10,112 nucleotides of DNA, from positions 1-10,112 of the forward strand of contig JABEVL010000153.1 of assembly GCA_013043995.1 (NCBI GenBank). The letters run 5' to 3'. Positions 6,876 to 10,112 of the stretch are shown in pieces (within the stretch, counting starts at the first letter, position 1; every line of letters begins with the position of its first letter). The notes below the pieces were generated by a model. It saw nothing but the letters and a program-made list of their open reading frames with translations. It had not been told where the DNA came from and made no database searches. This DNA comes from Spirochaetales bacterium. GTDB taxonomy: Bacteria > Spirochaetota > Spirochaetia > JABEVK01. Made by a program: the position numbers and the translations under genes.

Positions 6876-6879
6876 CTGA

Positions 6880-6906
6880 ACCTGGATCCGCTCTTAGAGC
6901 GGAGGT
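6880..6906. terminator. Hairpin between convergent gyrA and adenosine deaminase genes
   Basis: TCCGCTC and GAGCGGA (6887-6903) form a 7-bp stem around a TTA loop. Outer ACCT and AGGT arms can extend it with an internal GGA bulge, in competition for one base pair. It lies in the convergent gap, directly after the adenosine deaminase stop codon and 28 bp after the gyrA stop. No T-run follows on either strand, so it is not a classical intrinsic terminator. A bidirectional terminator or transcript-end hairpin is the likeliest role. Confidence 0.45.
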
Positions 6907-7962
6907 CTAAAAGCCGAAGCGTTGTTTAAAGGAAAAAAGGGCCGCCTGGTAATCTTTTGCCAGTGCGGCCTTTTCTTTGTCCGGAAGAAAGCTGCCTCGG
7001 ATTGCCGTAAGGTTGAGTTTGACAAGGTCGTCAAGAGAAAGGTCAAAGCACCTTATGGCGAGAAGATAGTCGTCGGTCAGGTCGGTGTTCTGAATATGAG
7101 GGTCGTCCGAGTTGAGCGTAACAGGAACGCCTTTGTGGAAGAGCTCGCCAAAGGGGTGAGTCTCGGTGTTGATCCAAGAACCCGTTTGCCGATTTGAAGT
7201 CAGGCACTGTTCAAGGATGATGTCATTATCAATCAAATACTTCTGCAGTTCCGGGTCCCGAGCCGTCGATGTGCCGTGGCCGATGCGGTTAGCGAAGAGC
7301 AACTTGACGGCGTCCCAAATTTGTGAAGAAGGACTAACTTCTCCTGCGTGAATTGTGGAGGGAAAACCGTCACTGTGGATCCTTTGAAACAGCTTTTGAA
7401 AACCGGCGGGCGGGTGGTGGGTTTCATCCCCGGCCAGGTCGTAGCCGCAAACGTCAGACGAAACATTTTTGATCTGCTCGTACATGGAAAGGAGATCGTC
7501 CTCGGTTTGCTTGCCGCGATTCAGGGTAATCAAGAAACGTATGCGGATCCCGTCTTCTTTGGCGGCTTTTTTTGCAGCGTCGATGATGGTTTTGGTAACT
7601 TCGGCACGGTCAAAGTTGTTGAAAAATGCGTAATGTTCGGGGTTAAAGCGGAGTTCAATATAAAAGATGCCATCCTGGGCAAGGGTTTTGACAGAGTGAT
7701 AGGTGATGAAGGCGACGTCATCGAGGGAACGGTACCAATCGTTTCTGAATTTGCTCAAAAACAACAAGAAATTAGGTTCTCCATTGGCCGGAAACTGATT
7801 TTCTTCCTTAAATCTTGTTAAGGTGTCAGGTACGTCAAGACCGTTTTTTTTTGCCATCTCGTAAAGACGGTCCAAGGGATAGGTTCCCTCAAGGTGGCGG
7901 TGAAGCTCGATCTTGGGAAAATGCTTCAAAACTTCTTTATCCGAAAGCTTTTTATCCGCCAT
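6907..7962 (-). CDS. add: Adenosine deaminase family protein
   Basis: This zinc-dependent amidohydrolase of 351 residues converts adenosine (and deoxyadenosine) to inosine with release of ammonia, in purine salvage. The family length is about 330-350. All hallmark residues are visible: metal ligands H21 and H23 in ELHRHLEGT, H205 and catalytic E208 in IHAGE, catalytic H229 in RIGHG, and D286-D287 in LNSDDP. GYDLAGDE at 173-180 is the signature that favours adenosine over adenine as substrate. No signal peptide or membrane segment is present, so it is cytoplasmic. The ATG at 7962 has AAAGGA at 7-nt spacing upstream. It is convergent with gyrA and divergent from parA, and has no evident link to replication. 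A related deaminase, such as one for a modified adenosine or aminodeoxyfutalosine, cannot be fully excluded. Confidence 0.88.
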   Translation of the reverse strand: MADKKLSDKEVLKHFPKIELHRHLEGTYPLDRLYEMAKKNGLDVPDTLTRFKEENQFPANGEPNFLLFLSKFRNDWYRSLDDVAFITYHSVKTLAQDGIFYIELRFNPEHYAFFNNFDRAEVTKTIIDAAKKAAKEDGIRIRFLITLNRGKQTEDDLLSMYEQIKNVSSDVCGYDLAGDETHHPPAGFQKLFQRIHSDGFPSTIHAGEVSPSSQIWDAVKLLFANRIGHGTSTARDPELQKYLIDNDIILEQCLTSNRQTGSWINTETHPFGELFHKGVPVTLNSDDPHIQNTDLTDDYLLAIRCFDLSLDDLVKLNLTAIRGSFLPDKEKAALAKDYQAALFSFKQRFGF

Positions 7963-7969
7963 GCAAGGG

Positions 7970-7975
7970 TCCTTT
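7970..7975 (-). promoter_or_regulatory. Shine-Dalgarno sequence of the adenosine deaminase gene
   Basis: AAAGGA on the minus strand lies 7 nt before the ATG at 7962-7960 and supports that start. Confidence 0.7.
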
Positions 7976-8003
7976 AAGTTATCATCGGCGAAAAGTGCTT
8001 CAA
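7976..8003 (-). promoter_or_regulatory. Possible promoter of the adenosine deaminase gene
   Basis: On the minus strand, TTGAAG (plus 7998-8003) and a weak TAACTT (plus 7976-7981) are separated by 16 bp. The -10 match is poor (three of six), so this is a weak call. If real, its -35 overlaps that of parA on the other strand. Confidence 0.25.
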
Positions 8004-8027
8004 ACTAAAGTGTCTTTTCGCTATACT
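7999..8027 (+). promoter_or_regulatory. parA promoter giving a leaderless transcript
   Basis: TTCAAA (7999-8004, four of six -35 bases), a 17-bp spacer and TATACT (8022-8027, five of six -10 bases). Only GCGGGA separates the -10 from the parA ATG at 8034, so the expected start of transcription falls on the ATG itself. There is no room for a normally spaced Shine-Dalgarno sequence. The geometry mirrors that of gyrB. Confidence 0.65.
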
Positions 8028-8033
8028 GCGGGA

Positions 8034-8789
8034 ATGGGAAAAATTCTTGTCTTTGCTAATCAGAAGGGCGGAGTCGGAAAGACCACGACCGCGGCCACTC
8101 TTGGGGCATATCTGGCTCAACTGGGTAAAAAGGTCCTTCTGGTTGATTTTGATCCTCAGGGTAATTTAACTAGTTCTGGCGGTGCTGACAAATCGCGCCC
8201 GGGAATTTATGAAGTCATCACGGGGGCGCGATCGCTGGAAGAGGCGATTCAAGGGACGCAGGAGCCTGGCCTCAGTGTTCTTGGGAGCAACATCAATTTG
8301 TCCGGGGCTTCTGTGGAGTTAATCGGTCAAGACAAGCGGGAGTTTTTTCTTCAGAAAGCCCTGGAACCCGTCAAGTCTTCCTACGACTATATTTTTATTG
8401 ATAGTCCGCCTTCGCTCGACTTGATCACGATCAACGGCCTTGTTGCTGCTGACGGTGTTTTTATCCCTTTGCAGTGCGAGTACTTTGCGATGGAAGGACT
8501 GTCGCAGTTGGTAAAAACGATCCAGGCTGTGCAAAAAAGTTTGAACCGGAACCTTGAGATCGCGGGAATTATTTTGACCATGTACGATTCGCGGACAAAT
8601 CTTGCGCAGGATGTGGCGCGGGAGGCCGTGAAATACTTCAAGGATAAGGTTTTTCGTACGATCATTCCCCGCAATGTTCACTTGGGCGAAGCACCCTCGC
8701 ATGGACTGACGATCAACCGTTATCGGCCGGGATCGCCGGGGGCCAAGGCGTACGAGAAGCTGGCCGAAGAGGTGGTACAACGTGTCTAA
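8034..8789 (+). CDS. parA: Chromosome partitioning ATPase ParA (Soj type)
   Basis: This MinD/ParA-family ATPase of 251 residues binds the nucleoid as an ATP dimer and is stimulated by ParB to move or separate replicated origins. The deviant Walker A box KGGVGKTT at 11-18 has the signature lysine K11 and the catalytic-loop K16. Walker A' DFDPQGN has D38 and D40, and Walker B FIDSPPSLDL has D123. The short N-terminus without a DNA-binding domain marks a chromosomal Soj-like protein rather than the long plasmid type. The frame stays open upstream to 7815, but that stretch lies antisense to the adenosine deaminase gene. ParA homologues begin at MGKILVFANQKGG, so ATG 8034 is the start. It lacks a ribosome-binding site and is probably leaderless. 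Its 3' end overlaps parB by 8 bp. Confidence 0.96.
   Translation: MGKILVFANQKGGVGKTTTAATLGAYLAQLGKKVLLVDFDPQGNLTSSGGADKSRPGIYEVITGARSLEEAIQGTQEPGLSVLGSNINLSGASVELIGQDKREFFLQKALEPVKSSYDYIFIDSPPSLDLITINGLVAADGVFIPLQCEYFAMEGLSQLVKTIQAVQKSLNRNLEIAGIILTMYDSRTNLAQDVAREAVKYFKDKVFRTIIPRNVHLGEAPSHGLTINRYRPGSPGAKAYEKLAEEVVQRV
8769..8774 (+). promoter_or_regulatory. Shine-Dalgarno sequence of parB
   Basis: GAGGTG, inside the end of parA, lies 7 nt before the parB GTG start at 8782. It supports this non-ATG start and translational coupling of parA and parB. Confidence 0.75.
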
Positions 8790-9681
8790 AGGACTTGGAA
8801 GAGGTTTTGGGGCTTTGTTGCCCGACGAAGATTCACCCACGGTTTTAGACCAGAACACAGCCGATGGTGTCAAAACCGTGGCACTTTCGCTCATTGAGGC
8901 TAACCCCGACCAGCCGCGAAAGGATTTTGACCCGGTTGCACTCGAAGAACTGGCGGCTTCGATCCGCGAAAAAGGAATCCTCCAACCTATTTTAGTCGAA
9001 GCGTTCGGTTCGTCGGGCTTTCGAATCATTGCAGGGGAGCGCCGTTATCGGGCTGCCAAACTTGCGGGGCTGACCGAAGTCCCTGTTCTTGTTCGGAGTT
9101 TCAGCGCCGAAGAGCGAATGGAAATTGCCCTGATCGAAAACGTTCAGCGCAGCGACCTGAATCCCGTGGAAGAAGCCCGAGCCTACCGTCAACTGATGGA
9201 AAGTTTTAATTTGACCCAGGAGATGGTGGCACAAAAGGTCGGTAAACAGCGCTCGACAGTTGCCAACGCCTTGCGGCTCTTGAAACTCTCGGATGAAATG
9301 CTCGACGACCTTGAAAAGGGTCTTTTTAGCCCCGGCCACGCCAGGACTTTGCTCGCTGTAGAAGATTTGGAGAAAAGAAAGCTTCTATATCAGAAAATTC
9401 GTGACGAGGGGTGGAGTGTCCGGGAGGCAGAGGCGTTTGTTTCGGGAAAACCCGTGGCAGAAAAATCCCCTGGTCCCAAGACCTCCCCAGGAGCAAACCC
9501 GAATAAGCAGTCGGGGGCCGAGTTGGCCTCCTGGGAGCAGAAGCTCATCGACGTTTTTGGCACTAAGGTTCGTATTAAAGGGGATCACCAAAAAGGGGTC
9601 GTGGAAATTTCCTATTTTTCCCTAGAAGACTTGGAGCGCATTCTAGGCGTGGCCCAAACCGAGTGGCAAACCTCGCCTTGA
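8782..9681 (+). CDS. parB: Chromosome partitioning protein ParB (Spo0J type)
   Basis: This CTP-dependent DNA clamp of 299 residues loads at parS, spreads along DNA and stimulates ParA. The N-terminal tail MSKGLGRGFGALL, with basic residues K3 and R7, is the usual ParA-activating peptide. The CTPase domain shows GERRYR at 85-90 and ENVQR at 119-123. A helix-turn-helix at about 145-167 (TQEMVAQKVGKQRSTVANALRLL) recognises parS. A Pro, Ser and Gly-rich linker (about 222-248) leads to the C-terminal dimerisation domain (about 249-299). The start is a GTG overlapping the end of parA, preceded by GAGGTG. A perfect parS lies upstream at 6860-6875, so system and site are together. The -35 of the tRNA promoter overlaps its TGA stop codon. 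Confidence 0.97.
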   Translation: MSKGLGRGFGALLPDEDSPTVLDQNTADGVKTVALSLIEANPDQPRKDFDPVALEELAASIREKGILQPILVEAFGSSGFRIIAGERRYRAAKLAGLTEVPVLVRSFSAEERMEIALIENVQRSDLNPVEEARAYRQLMESFNLTQEMVAQKVGKQRSTVANALRLLKLSDEMLDDLEKGLFSPGHARTLLAVEDLEKRKLLYQKIRDEGWSVREAEAFVSGKPVAEKSPGPKTSPGANPNKQSGAELASWEQKLIDVFGTKVRIKGDHQKGVVEISYFSLEDLERILGVAQTEWQTSP

Positions 9682-9706
9682 CAAAGCTTGTTCAATTGTT
9701 TAGTCT
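9678..9706 (+). promoter_or_regulatory. Promoter of the tRNA cluster
   Basis: A perfect -35 TTGACA (9678-9683) shares bases with the parB TGA stop codon (9679-9681). After 17 bp comes TAGTCT (9701-9706), a weak -10 (three of six), followed by GC-rich CTGGGC before the expected start near 9713. The first mature tRNA base is 9721. A strong -35 with a GC-rich stretch after the -10 is typical of growth-rate-controlled stable-RNA promoters; that regulation is inferred. Confidence 0.55.
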
Positions 9707-9720
9707 CTGGGCGTCTAACT

Positions 9721-9807
9721 GGAGAGATGGTCGAGTGGTTTAAGGCTCCGGTCTTGAAAACCGGTGTAGGCGTAAGCCTACCGTGGGTTCGAATCCCACT
9801 CTCTCCG
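9721..9807 (+). tRNA. tRNA-Ser (anticodon UGA)
   Basis: An 87-nt cloverleaf with acceptor arms GGAGAGA and TCTCTCC and discriminator G. The anticodon stem CCGGT/ACCGG encloses loop CTTGAAA with anticodon TGA at 9755-9757, which reads UCA. A long variable arm follows, as expected for a class II tRNA. The T-loop is TTCGAAT. The 3' CCA is not encoded and must be added enzymatically. Confidence 0.96.
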
Positions 9808-9818
9808 AGCAGTTGAAT

Positions 9819-9907
9819 GGAGAGGTGCCAGAGTGGCCGAATGGGGCTCCCTGCTAAGGAGTTGTCCGGCTAAAACCGGACCGGAGGTTCGAATCCTCTC
9901 CTCTCCG
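9819..9907 (+). tRNA. tRNA-Ser (anticodon GCU)
   Basis: An 89-nt class II tRNA with acceptor arms GGAGAGG and CCTCTCC and discriminator G. The anticodon stem GCTCC/GGAGT (one G-T pair) encloses CTGCTAA with anticodon GCT at 9853-9855, which reads AGC and AGU. A variable arm with TCCGG/CCGGA pairing is visible. CCA is not encoded. It lies 11 nt after the preceding tRNA gene. Confidence 0.96.
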
Positions 9908-9928
9908 GAGACTTTTTCTTGACGAAAT

Positions 9929-10002
9929 GAGACCATAGCTCAGCTGGATAGAGCATTAGATTGCGGATCTAAAGGTCGGAGGTTCGAATCCTCTTGGTCT
10001 CA
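9929..10002 (+). tRNA. tRNA-Arg (anticodon GCG)
   Basis: A 74-nt class I cloverleaf: acceptor arms GAGACCA and TGGTCTC, discriminator A, D-arm GCTC/GAGC with loop AGCTGGATA, anticodon stem TTAGA/TCTAA, and T-arm GGAGG/CCTCT around TTCGAAT. The anticodon loop is TTGCGGA, giving GCG, which reads CGC and CGU. Arginine identity is supported by C35 and the A in the D-loop, and the T-arm region closely resembles E. coli tRNA-Arg. Most bacteria read these codons with ACG (A34 edited to inosine), so G34 is unusual. CCA is not encoded. Confidence 0.93.
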
Positions 10003-10015
10003 CTTTTTTCATGTT

Positions 10016-10103
<88 letters not shown>

Positions 10104-10112
10104 TTCCCTTAG

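Noticed and set aside
7815..8033. Open-frame extension of parA upstream to an ATG at 7815 (a 324-residue product).
   Set aside because: The extension lies antisense to the 5' end of the adenosine deaminase gene and has no family similarity. ParA proteins start at the residue encoded at 8034, and the promoter -10 is downstream of 7815.
10003..10009. The T-run after the tRNA-Arg gene as an intrinsic terminator.
   Set aside because: No separate hairpin precedes it; the only stem is the tRNA acceptor, and another tRNA follows 13 nt later, so it is more likely an intergenic spacer.

Overview
This window is a bacterial chromosomal replication-origin neighbourhood. Base composition looks roughly balanced by eye. 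The best taxonomic guess is a spirochaete (Spirochaetota), at moderate confidence. The DnaA AAA+ core (the stretch around TQEELFNTFNALY and VFTCDRP) and the start of the sliding clamp read like spirochaetal versions. The layout dnaN-dnaA diverging from gyrB-gyrA, with a chromosomal ParB gene nearby, also recalls the Borrelia origin region. No database search was possible, so the phylum is an inference.

Layout, left to right. Positions 1-507 hold the N-terminal part of dnaN (minus strand, cut by the window edge). Positions 508-728 are the dnaA-dnaN gap. It contains a consensus DnaA box, a GC-rich spacer and a seven-unit DnaA-trio tract, which together form the arrangement of a bacterial origin unwinding element. 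dnaA lies at 729-2117 (minus). Positions 2118-2466 are a gene-free 349-bp interval with two more perfect DnaA boxes, an AT-rich patch, a possible dnaA promoter and the gyrB promoter. gyrB (2467-4377) and gyrA (4390-6858) form a rightward operon. Two bases after the gyrA stop codon lies a perfect 16-bp parS site, followed by a hairpin shared with the convergent adenosine deaminase gene (6907-7962, minus). parA (8034-8789) and parB (8782-9681) overlap and run rightward. A tRNA cluster, Ser(UGA)-Ser(GCU)-Arg(GCG)-Ser(GGA), fills 9721-10103; its promoter begins inside the parB stop codon.

How the parts fit together: DnaA would bind the boxes on both sides of its own gene and open the DNA at the trio tract near dnaN. 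DnaN clamps the polymerase, gyrase relieves supercoils ahead of the forks, and ParB loaded at parS works with ParA to segregate the new origins. Adenosine deaminase (purine salvage) and the tRNAs are passengers in functional terms.

The most notable sequence-level points are: (1) a seven-unit, in-register DnaA-trio; (2) gyrB and parA both apparently transcribed as leaderless mRNAs, while the other five genes with a visible start have Shine-Dalgarno sequences; (3) a tRNA-Arg with anticodon GCG instead of the usual bacterial ACG; and (4) Gln at the GyrA position equivalent to E. coli Ser83. I saw no mobile element, CRISPR array, prophage or clearly new multi-gene system.
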